Below are positions 25,171 through 34,508 of a stretch of 64,000 nucleotides of DNA, one piece after another. The stretch comes from Pseudomonas sp. SLFW. GTDB lineage: Bacteria; Pseudomonadota; Gammaproteobacteria; Pseudomonadales; Pseudomonadaceae. The notes under the pieces were generated by a model. It ran no database searches. It was given only the letters and a program-made list of their open reading frames with translations, and was not told where the DNA came from. Location of the stretch: assembly GCF_009905615.1 (NCBI RefSeq), contig NZ_JAAAKW010000003.1:124001-188000 (forward strand), given 5' to 3'. The position numbers and the translations under genes are program-made. Position 1 is the stretch's first letter. Each line of letters starts with the position of its first letter.

Positions 25171-26796
25171 ATGACCCTGCAAAACCAACTGGACAACCTG
25201 TACCCGCGTGCCGAGGACATCCCCGAGCAGTTCCGCGCAGGCCCTGTCATCGAGCAGCGGGATTACTTGGTCAACGGCGCGCTGCATCAGTGGCAGGGGC
25301 CATTGGCGCCGGTGCTCAGTCCGGTGTCGCTGAAGACCGACGCAGGCCTTGAAGACGTGATCCTCGGCAGCACGCCGCTGATGGACGCCGACACCGCGAT
25401 GACCGCCCTTGATGCGGCCGTCAAAGCCTATGACCGAGGGCAGGGTGCCTGGCCGACGATGCGCGTCGTGGACCGCATTCATCACGTCGAAACCTTCCTC
25501 AAGAAAATGCGCGAACAACGCGAGGCCGTCGTGACCCTGCTGATGTGGGAGATCGGCAAGAACCTCAAGGACTCGCAGAAAGAGTTCGACCGCACCTGCG
25601 ATTACATCGTCGACACCATCAACGCCCTCAAGGAACTGGACCGCCGCTCCAGCCGGTTCGAGCTTGAACAGGACACCCTCGGCCAGATTCGTCGCGTGCC
25701 GCTGGGCGTGACCCTGTGCATGGGGCCCTACAACTACCCGCTGAACGAAACCTTCACCACGCTGATTCCGGCGCTGATCATGGGCAATACCGTGGTCTTC
25801 AAACCCGCCAAGTTCGGCGTGCTGCTGATCCGTCCGTTGCTCGAAGCCTTCCGCGACAGCTTCCCCGCCGGCGTGATCAACGTCATCTACGGCAGCGGCC
25901 GTGAGACCGTCAGTGCGCTGATGGCCAGCGGCAAGATCGACGTCTTCGCCTTCATCGGCACCAACAAGGCCGCCAGCGCCCTGAAAAAACTGCACCCCAA
26001 ACCGCACCGCCTGCGTGCGGCACTGGGCCTGGACGCAAAGAACCCGGGCATCGTCCTGCCCGATGTCAACCTCGACAACGCCGTGACCGAAGCCATCACC
26101 GGCTCGCTGTCGTTCAACGGACAACGCTGCACCGCGCTGAAAATCCTGTTCGTGCACGAGAACGTGGTGGGCAGTTTTCTGGAGAAATTCGAAGAAAAAC
26201 TTGCCCAGCTGAAACCGGGCATGCCGTGGGAGCCGGGGGTTTCCCTGACGCCGCTGCCGGAACCGGGCAAGACCGACTACTTGCAAGGCCTGGTGGATGA
26301 CGCCGTGAGCAAAGGCGCCAAGGTGGTCAACGAAGGCGGCGCCACGACCCATCGGCAGTTCTTCTACCCGGCGGTGCTGTACCCGGTGACACCGGACATG
26401 CGCGTCTACCACGAAGAACAGTTCGGGCCGGTGGTGCCGGTGGTGGCGTACCGCGATCTGGAAACCGTCATTGAGTACGTGCTGGACTCGGATTTCGGCC
26501 AGCAGTTGAGCATCTTCGGCAACGACTCCAAGCAGGTCGGGCGACTGGTCGATGCGTTCGCCAATCAGGTGGGCCGCATCAACATCAACGCCCAGTGCCA
26601 GCGCGGGCCGGACAGCTTCCCGTTCAACGGCCGCAAGAACTCGGCCGAAGGCACGCTTTCGGTGGACGATGCCCTGCGCGTGTTCTCGATCCGCACACTG
26701 GTCGCGACCAAGTTCCAGGAGAACAACAAAGCGCTGTTCAGCGACATCATCCACAATCGCGAGTCGAGCTTCCTGACCACCGATTACATTTTTTGA
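25171..26796 (+). CDS. gapN: NADP-dependent glyceraldehyde-3-phosphate dehydrogenase (non-phosphorylating, GapN-type)
   Basis: A 541-residue aldehyde dehydrogenase. Catalytic Cys320 lies in FNGQRCTALKIL, with the upstream cofactor strand VVFKPAKFG and the oxyanion segment MGPYNYPLNE. The length above 500 and the LGLDAKNPGIVLPD segment fit the proteobacterial NADP-dependent GAPDH group rather than a broad-range ALDH. It oxidises glyceraldehyde 3-phosphate directly to 3-phosphoglycerate with NADPH formation. GAAGAGG precedes the ATG. It is a single-gene unit. Confidence 0.85.
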   Translation: MTLQNQLDNLYPRAEDIPEQFRAGPVIEQRDYLVNGALHQWQGPLAPVLSPVSLKTDAGLEDVILGSTPLMDADTAMTALDAAVKAYDRGQGAWPTMRVVDRIHHVETFLKKMREQREAVVTLLMWEIGKNLKDSQKEFDRTCDYIVDTINALKELDRRSSRFELEQDTLGQIRRVPLGVTLCMGPYNYPLNETFTTLIPALIMGNTVVFKPAKFGVLLIRPLLEAFRDSFPAGVINVIYGSGRETVSALMASGKIDVFAFIGTNKAASALKKLHPKPHRLRAALGLDAKNPGIVLPDVNLDNAVTEAITGSLSFNGQRCTALKILFVHENVVGSFLEKFEEKLAQLKPGMPWEPGVSLTPLPEPGKTDYLQGLVDDAVSKGAKVVNEGGATTHRQFFYPAVLYPVTPDMRVYHEEQFGPVVPVVAYRDLETVIEYVLDSDFGQQLSIFGNDSKQVGRLVDAFANQVGRININAQCQRGPDSFPFNGRKNSAEGTLSVDDALRVFSIRTLVATKFQENNKALFSDIIHNRESSFLTTDYIF

Positions 26797-26898
26797 TCGC
26801 CCGGTTTATCGCTGGGTTTCCTGATGTGTCTCGCAGCGACTTGGGCTAAGATTCCGCAGCCCACGTCGCTGTAGTCATTGCACCTCAAGGAAGTCAGC

Positions 26899-27495
26899 AT
26901 GAGCGTCTCCGCTATCGTTTTTCTGGTTGTCGTCGTCGGTTCGGTGGTCTACGTCATCGGCGTCTACAACCGACTTGTCCTGTTGCGGAACCGCTTCAAG
27001 AATGCCTTCGCCCAGATCGAAGTGCAGCTCAAGCGCCGTCACGACCTGATCCCCAATCTGGTCGAAACCGCCAAAGCCTACCTCGCCCATGAACGCGACA
27101 CCCTGGAGTCGGTGATCAGTGCGCGCAATCAGGCGGTGGCCGGTCTCAAGGCAGCATCCGGTCAGCCCGGAGATGAACAACGCATGGCGCAACTGGGGAG
27201 TGCCGAAGGGGCGTTGACCAACGCCATGGGTCGTCTGAACGTGACCATGGAGGCCTACCCGGACCTCAAGGCTTCGCAGAACATGCAGCAGCTCAGCGAA
27301 GAGCTGACCAGCACCGAAAACAAGGTGGCGTTTGCCCGTCAGGCGTATAACGACGCGGTGATGGAATACAACACCTACAAGCAGTCCTTCCCGCCGGTGT
27401 TTTTCGCCGCCAACTTCGGTCACAAGGCCGATGCCGGTGTGCTGGAGTTCGCCGACACCGCGCAGATTCAGGCCGTGCCCAAGGTGGCGTTTTAA
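26899..27495 (+). CDS. LemA family protein
   Basis: A 198-residue protein with one N-terminal membrane segment (about 3-22) and the LemA hallmark YNRLVLLRNRFKNAFAQ, then QLKRRHDLIPNLVET and YNDAVMEYNT. AAGGAAG precedes the ATG at 26899; the TTG at 26878 is less likely. LemA proteins are membrane-anchored helical-bundle proteins of unclear function and are often paired with an M48 protease, as here. Confidence 0.95.
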   Translation: MSVSAIVFLVVVVGSVVYVIGVYNRLVLLRNRFKNAFAQIEVQLKRRHDLIPNLVETAKAYLAHERDTLESVISARNQAVAGLKAASGQPGDEQRMAQLGSAEGALTNAMGRLNVTMEAYPDLKASQNMQQLSEELTSTENKVAFARQAYNDAVMEYNTYKQSFPPVFFAANFGHKADAGVLEFADTAQIQAVPKVAF

Positions 27496-27519
27496 TCGAC
27501 CCACCGCAGGGACCGCGTG

Positions 27520-29409
27520 ATGAACTTCTTCGAGCAGCAAGACCGCGCCCGGCGCAACACCGGGCGGCTGGTGCTGTTGATGACCCTGGCGGTCATCAGT
27601 CTGGTGGCGCTCACCAGCCTGGCGGTGAGCGTTGGGCTGCAATTCATGGCCGACAGCGGCAGCAAACACCGAACCTTGCACGTGGCCTGGAATCTGGTGC
27701 CCGGGATTGCGCTGGTGACGGTGCTGGTGATCCTCTTGGCGTCGTTGTACAAAAGCCGCCAGCTTCAGGGCGGCGGCAAGGCGATTGCCGAGCGCCTGGG
27801 CGGGCGGCTGATCAACCTGACGCAGCACAACGACGACGAGCGCAAGGTCCTCAATGTGGTCGAGGAAATGGCCATTGCCTCGGGCAGTCCGGTGCCGCCG
27901 GTCTATCTGATCGACGACACCAGCATCAACGCCTTCGCCGCCGGATTGACCCCGCAAGACGCCGTGATCGGCATCACCCGGGGTGCGATTTGCCTGCTGT
28001 CGCGGGAAGAACTGCAAGGGGTGATCGCCCATGAGTTCAGCCACATTCACAACGGTGACATGTGCCTGAACACCCGGCTGGTCTCGGTGCTGCACGGGAT
28101 TCTGGTGATCGGGCTGATCGGCGAGTTCGGCATGCGCAGCGCGAAAGACGGCGAAAAAGCCGCGCTGCCCTTGTTTTTCGTCGGCGCGACGCTGTGGGTG
28201 TTGGGCTATACCGGTACATTTTTCGGCAATTGGATCAAGGCTGCGGTCAGCCGGGAGCGGGAGTTTCTCGCTGATGCCTCCGCCGTGCAGTTCACCCGGG
28301 ACCCGGCCACCATCGGCGGTGCGCTGAAAAAGATTGGCGGGTACGGGCAAGGCTCGAACTTGCAGGCGAGTCACGCACCGGAGTTCAGCCATCTTTATTT
28401 CGCAGCGGGGGTGGCGGCCTACGTTGAAGGCTTCATGGCCACGCACCCACCGCTGAAGAAACGCATTCGACGCATCGAGCCGCAGTGGGACGGCGTGTTT
28501 GCCGAGGTGGTGTGGCCGACTGCTTATACGCACTTTGCTGCGACGGCGCCTGTGCGCGTACCGACCGAATACAATGGGTTGAACCTGACCCTTGCCGGGA
28601 TCGAAGAATCGTTGGCGTCGATTGGCGACCCGAAACCGGTGCACCGGGCCTTGGCTCAAGGCGCGTTGGCCCGACTGGACGGGCTGCTCTACGACGCCGC
28701 GCACCACGAGATCGGGGCGCAAGCGCTGGTATACGGCCTGTTGCTGTCGTCCGACGCCGCGATGAGGGAGCAGCAATTGCAGCTTCTGAAACCCCGGATC
28801 GAGGCGCGACTGGAGGATCGTTTGCGGCGTCTGGTCACGCCGTTGCAACGACTGGATCAAGACCTGCGCCTGCCGCTGATTGACCTCGCGATCCCGGCGC
28901 TCAAACAGATGAATACGCAGGCCATCGTCAGGTTCACGGACAGCATGACGCTATTGATCAAGGCAGATCAGCGGATCGAAATGTGGGAATGGACGCTGCT
29001 GCGGATCGTCGAGCGCAGCGTGAACCCACCGCGTCAACGCCAGGCGAAATACGATCTCGTGCAGTTGGGCGATGACGTGGGTGTTCTGTTAAGCGCATTG
29101 GCAAGGGCAGGCCATGACAACCCGGATCAGGCGCAGGCGGCGTTCGTGCATGCCCGCGCCAGTTTGCCAGTGCCTCTCGCCGGTCTGGAAATGGCCGCAC
29201 CGAAAGGCCTGAAATCCCTCGCTACGTCCGTCAGCCGCCTGAACCTTTTGTGGCCGTTGCAAAAGCCGCAACTGCTCAAGGCCATGGCCCGCTGCGTCGA
29301 ACACGACGGACGGGTCACCGCGGCCGAAGCCGAATTGATGCGCGCCGTCGCCGACATCCTCGATTGCCCATTGCCGCCGATTGCCGGGTCCGGTCTGACG
29401 CACCCCTGA
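27520..29409 (+). CDS. M48-family zinc metalloprotease (HtpX-like)
   Basis: A 629-residue membrane protease. Two N-terminal membrane segments (about 15-70) precede the catalytic domain with HEFSH at 171-175 and the downstream Glu in SREREFLADASAVQ. The GTG just before the ATG is an alternative start. The C-terminal 300 residues are helical with no family recognised and are longer than in HtpX (about 290 in total). Coupled with LemA 24 bases upstream, it probably acts in envelope protein quality control. Confidence 0.93.
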   Translation: MNFFEQQDRARRNTGRLVLLMTLAVISLVALTSLAVSVGLQFMADSGSKHRTLHVAWNLVPGIALVTVLVILLASLYKSRQLQGGGKAIAERLGGRLINLTQHNDDERKVLNVVEEMAIASGSPVPPVYLIDDTSINAFAAGLTPQDAVIGITRGAICLLSREELQGVIAHEFSHIHNGDMCLNTRLVSVLHGILVIGLIGEFGMRSAKDGEKAALPLFFVGATLWVLGYTGTFFGNWIKAAVSREREFLADASAVQFTRDPATIGGALKKIGGYGQGSNLQASHAPEFSHLYFAAGVAAYVEGFMATHPPLKKRIRRIEPQWDGVFAEVVWPTAYTHFAATAPVRVPTEYNGLNLTLAGIEESLASIGDPKPVHRALAQGALARLDGLLYDAAHHEIGAQALVYGLLLSSDAAMREQQLQLLKPRIEARLEDRLRRLVTPLQRLDQDLRLPLIDLAIPALKQMNTQAIVRFTDSMTLLIKADQRIEMWEWTLLRIVERSVNPPRQRQAKYDLVQLGDDVGVLLSALARAGHDNPDQAQAAFVHARASLPVPLAGLEMAAPKGLKSLATSVSRLNLLWPLQKPQLLKAMARCVEHDGRVTAAEAELMRAVADILDCPLPPIAGSGLTHP

Positions 29410-29581
29410 GGCTGTGGTAAACGCCGAAGGGGCTTTGAGATCGCCGTTGCCATAAGGCAAGCCCTTGAGACGCATGTTTACACCCGGGCATGGTGTCCAT
29501 TACCGTGCGAGACAGTCATTTGGCAGAACCTTGCGGATGTCTGCCTACGCCCCACTTTTTCATTGCTGACTGGACACCCCT

Positions 29582-30208
29582 TTGGTTGAAGCTACCCCCG
29601 AGTCGATTTCCCTTTCATCGTCATCGTTGCCGTCCGTCAGCGTGTTGCAACAGCTGCGCGCGGCCACTGCGGTGCAGCACAAGGCGCTGGAGGCACGACT
29701 GCCGTTGACGAGCCCCGACCTCGATCGTTCCACCTATGCGCGCATCATCAAGGCCTATTACGGTTTCCATGTGCCGTTGCAGCACAGCATCGAGTGTTTT
29801 CTGGATGCCGCCACTGACCCCGCACGGCAAAAAATCCCCGCGCTAATCAAAGACCTTCACGCCTTGGGGCTGCACCGCGCACAGATCGACGCCTTGCCGC
29901 TTTGCACGGATTTACCCGTCATCGACAGCGAAGCGCGCTTGCTGGGCGTGATGTATGTGATGGAAGGCGCGACGCTGGGCGGCCAGGTGCTGCGGCGGAT
30001 CGTCGCCGACCGGCTGGGCATCGACGCCGACACCGGCGGTGAGTTTCTTGACGTGTATGGCCGGGACACCGGGCGGTTATGGAAAGCATTTCTGGCACGC
30101 CTGGCCGACTTCGATCATCCTGACGGAAACCCATGGGTGGTGGATGCAGCATGCGACACCTTCGCCCGCTTTGAGCACTGGCTGGATCGCGCAGGCGTTT
30201 TGAAATGA
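29582..30208 (+). CDS. bphO: heme oxygenase BphO
   Basis: A 208-residue bacterial heme oxygenase. The proximal heme-ligand region is ATAVQHKALEARLPL, the distal helix is GVMYVMEGATLGGQVL, and HSIECFLD follows the Tyr-rich segment. It converts heme to biliverdin, the chromophore of the phytochrome encoded next. Its stop overlaps the bphP ATG (ATGA at 30205), so the two are co-translated. The start is uncertain: the TTG at 29582 has no good ribosome site and the first 25 residues are low-complexity Ser-rich. Confidence 0.93.
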   Translation: MVEATPESISLSSSSLPSVSVLQQLRAATAVQHKALEARLPLTSPDLDRSTYARIIKAYYGFHVPLQHSIECFLDAATDPARQKIPALIKDLHALGLHRAQIDALPLCTDLPVIDSEARLLGVMYVMEGATLGGQVLRRIVADRLGIDADTGGEFLDVYGRDTGRLWKAFLARLADFDHPDGNPWVVDAACDTFARFEHWLDRAGVLK

Positions 30209-32427
30209 ACCCCACTCCCGAACACACTTTGGAATCGTTGCTGCACAACTGCGCTGACGAACCCATTCGCATCCCCGGCGCCATCCAGCCCCATGGCGTG
30301 CTGTTGACCCTCGAGGAAACCTCCTGGACCGTCCAGCAAGCGAGCGCCAATGCTTCCTTGCTGCTGGGCGGTGCCGATGACCTGCGTGCCGGCCAGCCGC
30401 TGTCGATCTGGCTCGGCGTGGATCAGGCCGACGCCCTGCGCGAGGCCGTGGCCACCGGCCCGCTGGACGACATCAATCCGCTGCGCCTGCGCTGTGGTGG
30501 CCAGTGGGCAGACGGCTTGATCCATCGGCATGACGGCCTGCTGTTCCTCGAACTGGAACCCGTCGATGAGCACGCTGTGTTGCCGCCGCTGGACCATCAC
30601 CTGAGTCGGACCCTGCGCCGTCTGCAATCGGCGAAAACCCTCGCTGAGCTGTACGACATCAGCGTCAACGAGATACGGACGCTGACCGGCTACGATCGGG
30701 TGCTGATTTACCGCTTCCAGGAACAGGGGCACGGCCAGGTGATCGCCGAGTCCGCCACCCCCGAACTCGATGCCTATCAGGGCCTCTTCTTTCCAGCCAG
30801 TGACATCCCCGAGCAAGCCCGCGAACTCTATCGCCTCAACTGGCTGCGGATCATTCCGGACGCCGCGTATGTGCCGGTGCCGATGGTGCCTGCGCTGCGC
30901 CCGGACACCGGCCAGCCGCTGGACATGAGTTACGCGGTGCTGCGCAGCGTTTCGCCGATTCACTGCCAGTACATGCAAAACATGGGCGTGCGCTCGTCGA
31001 TGAGCATTTCGTTGCTCAAGGACGAGCAACTGTGGGGCCTGATCAGCTGCGGCAACCGCGGACCGCTGCAAGTGCCTCATGCCTTGCGCGCTGCCTGCCA
31101 GACCATCGGCCAGGTGCTGTCGATGCAGATCAGCGCCCTGGAGGGTGTGCAGGCTCAGCGTCAACGTCAGTCCAAGGACAACCTGCTCGCCAGCCTGGCT
31201 CAGGCGATGGTAGAGGCCGACGGCGATGTGTATCAGGGGCTGGTCGAGCACGCTGACGAGTTGCTGGCCCTGGCCGATGCCCATGGCGCGGCGGTCGTCA
31301 TCGAGCAGGATATTCATGTGTTTGGCCAATGCCCGACCCGCGAGCAGGTGCGGGCGTTGCTGGGTTGGGTGCAGCGGCAGCCGTCTCCCGTGGTCGACAC
31401 CTCCAGCCTGAGCGCGGTGTTTCCCGACGCTGCGGAGTATCAGCACGTCGCCAGCGGCCTCTTGGCGTTCACGCTGCCCAAGCCCGTCGACAACGGTGTG
31501 CTGTGGTTCCGCCCGGAAATCAAGGACAGCGTGCAGTGGAGCGGCAACCCCGACGTGTCCAAGGTGCGGGTGGGCAACCGGTTGCAGCCCCGTGAATCCT
31601 TCGAAGTCTGGAAGCAACAGGTGGAAGGCACGTCCCGGCTGTGGAGCGTCGGCGATCTGTACGCCGTGACCGATTTGCGTCGCTCGGCGCTGGAGTCGGA
31701 CCTGTCGCGGCAAGTGCTGCGGGAGAAAGACGCCGTGCGAGCGCGGGATGAGCTGGTGGCGGTGGTCTCCCACGATCTGCGCAGCCCGCTGACGGTGATC
31801 GTCATGCAGTGCGGGATGATGCAGCGGCTGATCGCGGCGGACGTCAGCCCCGCGTCGAAACGGCTTAATTCCGCCATCGACACCTTGCAACGGGCGACGG
31901 CGCGCATGACCAACTTGCTGGAAGATTTGCTCGATACGTCGAAGATCGAGGCCGGGCGGTATTCCATCGACCCGCAGCCGCTGGAATTGAGCCCGTTTTT
32001 CGAAGACGCGTGGTCACTGCTGCTGCCGCTGGCGCTGAACAAATTCATCGACCTGACCTTCACCGGTGAGCCGAACCTGAAGATCATGGCCGACCCTGAG
32101 CGGATGTTTCAGGTGTTGTCGAACCTGGTGGGCAACGCGATCAAGTTCACCCCGAAAGAAGGCCGGATCAGTGTCACCGCGACCGTCGAAGGGGATTTTG
32201 TCGCGATCACCATCGTCGACTCCGGGCCGGGCATTGCGCCGGAGCAGCTGCCCCATGTGTTCGAGCGCTACTGGCGCATCCGCGAAGGCAACCCGAGCGG
32301 GACGGGGTTGGGGCTGTACATCTCGCAAGGGATCGTCAAAGCCCATGGCGGCGAACTGACTGCGAGCAGCGAGCAGGGTGTGGGCAGTACGTTTCGGCTT
32401 ACCGTGCCGTCGGTGGCCAGCGCTTGA
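30205..32427 (+). CDS. bphP: bacteriophytochrome histidine kinase BphP
   Basis: A 740-residue red/far-red photoreceptor. Layout: PAS (about 1-115) with the biliverdin-attaching Cys16 in HNCADEPIRIPG, GAF (about 135-310) with PASDIP at 197-202, PHY (about 320-500), then a HisKA domain with phospho-acceptor His523 in VVSHDLRSPLTV, and an HATPase domain (NLVGNAIKFTP, VDSGPGIAPEQ, GTGLGLYIS). No response regulator is encoded beside it, so it must signal to an unlinked partner. It is coupled to bphO, which supplies the chromophore. Confidence 0.97.
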   Translation: MNPTPEHTLESLLHNCADEPIRIPGAIQPHGVLLTLEETSWTVQQASANASLLLGGADDLRAGQPLSIWLGVDQADALREAVATGPLDDINPLRLRCGGQWADGLIHRHDGLLFLELEPVDEHAVLPPLDHHLSRTLRRLQSAKTLAELYDISVNEIRTLTGYDRVLIYRFQEQGHGQVIAESATPELDAYQGLFFPASDIPEQARELYRLNWLRIIPDAAYVPVPMVPALRPDTGQPLDMSYAVLRSVSPIHCQYMQNMGVRSSMSISLLKDEQLWGLISCGNRGPLQVPHALRAACQTIGQVLSMQISALEGVQAQRQRQSKDNLLASLAQAMVEADGDVYQGLVEHADELLALADAHGAAVVIEQDIHVFGQCPTREQVRALLGWVQRQPSPVVDTSSLSAVFPDAAEYQHVASGLLAFTLPKPVDNGVLWFRPEIKDSVQWSGNPDVSKVRVGNRLQPRESFEVWKQQVEGTSRLWSVGDLYAVTDLRRSALESDLSRQVLREKDAVRARDELVAVVSHDLRSPLTVIVMQCGMMQRLIAADVSPASKRLNSAIDTLQRATARMTNLLEDLLDTSKIEAGRYSIDPQPLELSPFFEDAWSLLLPLALNKFIDLTFTGEPNLKIMADPERMFQVLSNLVGNAIKFTPKEGRISVTATVEGDFVAITIVDSGPGIAPEQLPHVFERYWRIREGNPSGTGLGLYISQGIVKAHGGELTASSEQGVGSTFRLTVPSVASA

Positions 32428-32728
32428 GATGAGTGCCGGTCTGGCGGGCGCTGTCGCTGCCGTCGTCCCTCCGGCGTCTCCCACGGGATTGGGGAATGCC
32501 TTGAGATGTGTGGACGGTGTCGAACCTGTGGGGCAGCGGCTGTTCAACCTCCGCCATGTTCCACGGGATTGGGCTTGACCATGAAATGTGTGGACGGCAC
32601 CCAACCTGTGGGAGCCGCCGGAGGGACGACGGCCGCGATGGCGGTGGGTCGGGCTGCCACAGGTCTGAAGGCTTCGTCATCGGAGCGAATCGCTTGACGC
32701 CTAACTGTTTGAGAAGGTTTTTCCGCCT
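32428..32728. other. 301-base gap between bphP and pcaQ, made largely of repeats
   Basis: Two inverted family-2 copies (32443-32484 and 32609-32652) flank a pair of imperfect direct repeats of about 65-80 bases, each running from CCACGGGATTGGG through ATGTGTGGACGG to ACCTGTGGG (first from about 32480, second from about 32561). Short open frames in it are products of the repeat. The last 50 bases lead into pcaQ. Confidence 0.7.
32443..32652. repeat. family-2 repeat pair in inverted orientation with internal tandem unit (copies C and D)
   Basis: Copy C (32443-32484) reads leftwards with TGCCGTCGTCCCTCCGGCG, then TCTCCCAC. Copy D (32609-32652) is its inverse, GGGAGCCGCCGGAGGGACGA, ending GGCGGTGGGTCGG. 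Between them ATGTGTGGACGG occurs at 32505 and 32587, giving a unit of about 82 bases. The whole could fold as a large cruciform or act as a bphP terminator. Confidence 0.7.
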
Positions 32729-33652
32729 GTGAACATCGACACCCGCATCAAATTCCGCCATCTGCTGTGTTTCCTGGAGGTCGCGAGGCAGGGCAGTCTG
32801 GCGAAGGCGGCGGACAAGCTGGCGATCAGTCAGCCGGCGCTGTCGAAGACCCTCAAGGAGCTGGAAAGCCTGCTGTCGGCCACGCTGTTCGTGCGCAGCA
32901 AGCGCGGCGCGGCGTTGACCGAAGCGGGGGTGGCGTTCATGCGCTACGCCGGGCCCAGCGTTCAGGCGTTGCGCGAAGGGGTGAACAGCCTGCGGTCGGG
33001 CATTCATGAGCCGGTGACGGTGCGTTTGGGGGTGCTGTCGACAGTCGAAAGCCTGCTGGTGCCGGAAGTGATCTGTCGCCTGCACGCCCGGCACCCGTCA
33101 CTGGTGGTCAGCGTCGCCACGGGCCCTAGCGCTTACCTGCTGTCTCAACTGCGTCTGGGCGAGCTGGATTTGGTGGTCGGGCGCATGACCGACAGCCCAC
33201 AAATTCTCGGCCTGAGCTTTGAGCACCTCTACAGCGAATCCATGACCCTGGTGGTGCGGGCAGGCCATCTGCTTCTCGCCAAGGGCGACCTTCGCGCCAC
33301 ACTGGAAGACTTTCCGCTGGTGTTGCCGCTGGCGGGGACCACCATTCGCCAGTTCGCCGACAGCCTGTTCGTGCAACACGGCATTCAGCCCCCTCGGCAG
33401 CGTCTGGAAACCCTGTCCCTGACCGTCAGTCGTCGTTACGTAGCATCCAGCGACGCGGTGTGGATCGCACCCTTCGACGCGGTTCGTCAGGATTTGCACA
33501 GCGGCGAATTGGTGGAGCTGGGCATGCGCGAACCGGGCGGCTCGGTGGGGCTGTGCAGCAACCCGGCGCTGCCTCTGACGCTGGCGGCGCAGTGGTGTGT
33601 GGACGTGCTGCGGGAGGTGGGCCACGCGTACCGCAAGGGCGATTATCCATAA
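32729..33652 (+). CDS. pcaQ: LysR-type regulator PcaQ
   Basis: A 307-residue LysR protein with a GTG start (NIDTRIKFRHLLCFL follows). The HTH covers about 8-65 (ARQGSLAKAADKLAISQPAL), and the effector domain begins VTVRLGVLSTVESLLVPEV. Length, opening and position directly before pcaHGBC match PcaQ, the activator of protocatechuate genes that responds to beta-carboxy-cis,cis-muconate. Unusually, it is transcribed in the same direction as its targets. A perfect palindrome with the PcaQ motif overlaps its stop codon (33645-33668). Confidence 0.9.
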   Translation: MNIDTRIKFRHLLCFLEVARQGSLAKAADKLAISQPALSKTLKELESLLSATLFVRSKRGAALTEAGVAFMRYAGPSVQALREGVNSLRSGIHEPVTVRLGVLSTVESLLVPEVICRLHARHPSLVVSVATGPSAYLLSQLRLGELDLVVGRMTDSPQILGLSFEHLYSESMTLVVRAGHLLLAKGDLRATLEDFPLVLPLAGTTIRQFADSLFVQHGIQPPRQRLETLSLTVSRRYVASSDAVWIAPFDAVRQDLHSGELVELGMREPGGSVGLCSNPALPLTLAAQWCVDVLREVGHAYRKGDYP

Positions 33653-33668
33653 CCAGAGGGTTATGGAT
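33645..33668. promoter_or_regulatory. PcaQ operator upstream of pcaH
   Basis: ATCCATAACC, four bases (AGAG), GGTTATGGAT: a perfect dyad with 10-base arms. The inner ATAACC-N4-GGTTAT agrees with the PcaQ site described in rhizobia (ATAACC-N4-GGTTAA). It begins inside the last codons of pcaQ and lies 111 bases upstream of the pcaH ATG. Confidence 0.85.
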
Positions 33669-33778
33669 GCCGGTGGTTTTTTCAATGTTGTCGAGGACGT
33701 CGCTGGGGGACACTGCGCCGATGCCTGTGGGTCCTCCGGCAGGCGCGAACCTCTCATAACGACAACAAGGAGAATGGC

Positions 33779-34498
33779 ATGTCCGACCTGCACGACAGCC
33801 GTTTCGCCACCCGCGACCGTCATTGGCACCCCAAGGCACTGACCCCGGATTACAAGACATCGATTCTGCGCTCGCCGCGTCAGGCACTGGTGAGCATTCC
33901 CCAGTCGATGTCGGAAACCAGGGGACCCGATTTCACACGTTTGCAATTCGGGCGTCATGACGCGGACCTGCTGCTCAACTTCAACCACGGCGGCCTGCCC
34001 ATCGGTGAGCGCATCATCGTTGCCGGTCGGGTCATCGATCAGTACGGCCAGCCCGTGCCGCACACGCTGGTGGAAATGTGGCAAGCCAATGCCGGTGGTC
34101 GTTATCGGCACAAAAAAGACGCCTATCTGGCGCCGCTGGACCCCAATTTCGGCGGCGTGGGTCGTTGCCTCACCGACCGCGACGGCTATTACTGCTTCCG
34201 CACCGTCAAGCCCGGCCCGTACCCTTGGCGCAATGGCCCCAACGACTGGCGTCCCGCGCACATTCACGTCTCTGTCAGCGGCCCGTCGATAGCCACCCGA
34301 CTGATCACACAGCTGTATTTCGAAGGCGATCCGTTGATCCCCCTGTGCCCCATTGTCAATGCCATCGCCAACCCGGAAGCGGTGCAAGGCCTCATCGCCA
34401 GGCTCGACATGAGCATGGCCAATCCGATGGATTGCCTGGCGTACCGCTTCGACATCGTGCTGCGCGGCCAGCGCAAGACCCACTTCGAAAACGTCTGA
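33779..34498 (+). CDS. pcaH: protocatechuate 3,4-dioxygenase, beta subunit
   Basis: A 239-residue intradiol dioxygenase beta chain. It opens with the PcaH-specific extension ([17 protein letters not shown]), then [27 protein letters not shown]. The iron-binding residues are visible as Tyr in [11 protein letters not shown], Tyr in KPGPYPW, and the His pair in [19 protein letters not shown] precedes the ATG. With PcaG it opens protocatechuate to beta-carboxy-cis,cis-muconate. It is the first gene of the pcaHGBC operon. Confidence 0.97.
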   Translation: MSDLHDSRFATRDRHWHPKALTPDYKTSILRSPRQALVSIPQSMSETRGPDFTRLQFGRHDADLLLNFNHGGLPIGERIIVAGRVIDQYGQPVPHTLVEMWQANAGGRYRHKKDAYLAPLDPNFGGVGRCLTDRDGYYCFRTVKPGPYPWRNGPNDWRPAHIHVSVSGPSIATRLITQLYFEGDPLIPLCPIVNAIANPEAVQGLIARLDMSMANPMDCLAYRFDIVLRGQRKTHFENV

Positions 34499-34508
34499 GG
34501 AGGCTGAC

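Noticed and set aside
24988..26754. A 588-codon minus-strand open frame opposite the GAPDH gene
   Set aside because: The opposite strand encodes an intact aldehyde dehydrogenase with catalytic Cys; the frame has no recognisable domain.
26875..28860. A 661-codon open frame on the minus strand opposite lemA and the M48 protease
   Set aside because: It is the antisense shadow of two well-supported genes, has His/Gln/Arg-rich composition typical of high-GC antisense frames, and shows no family motif.
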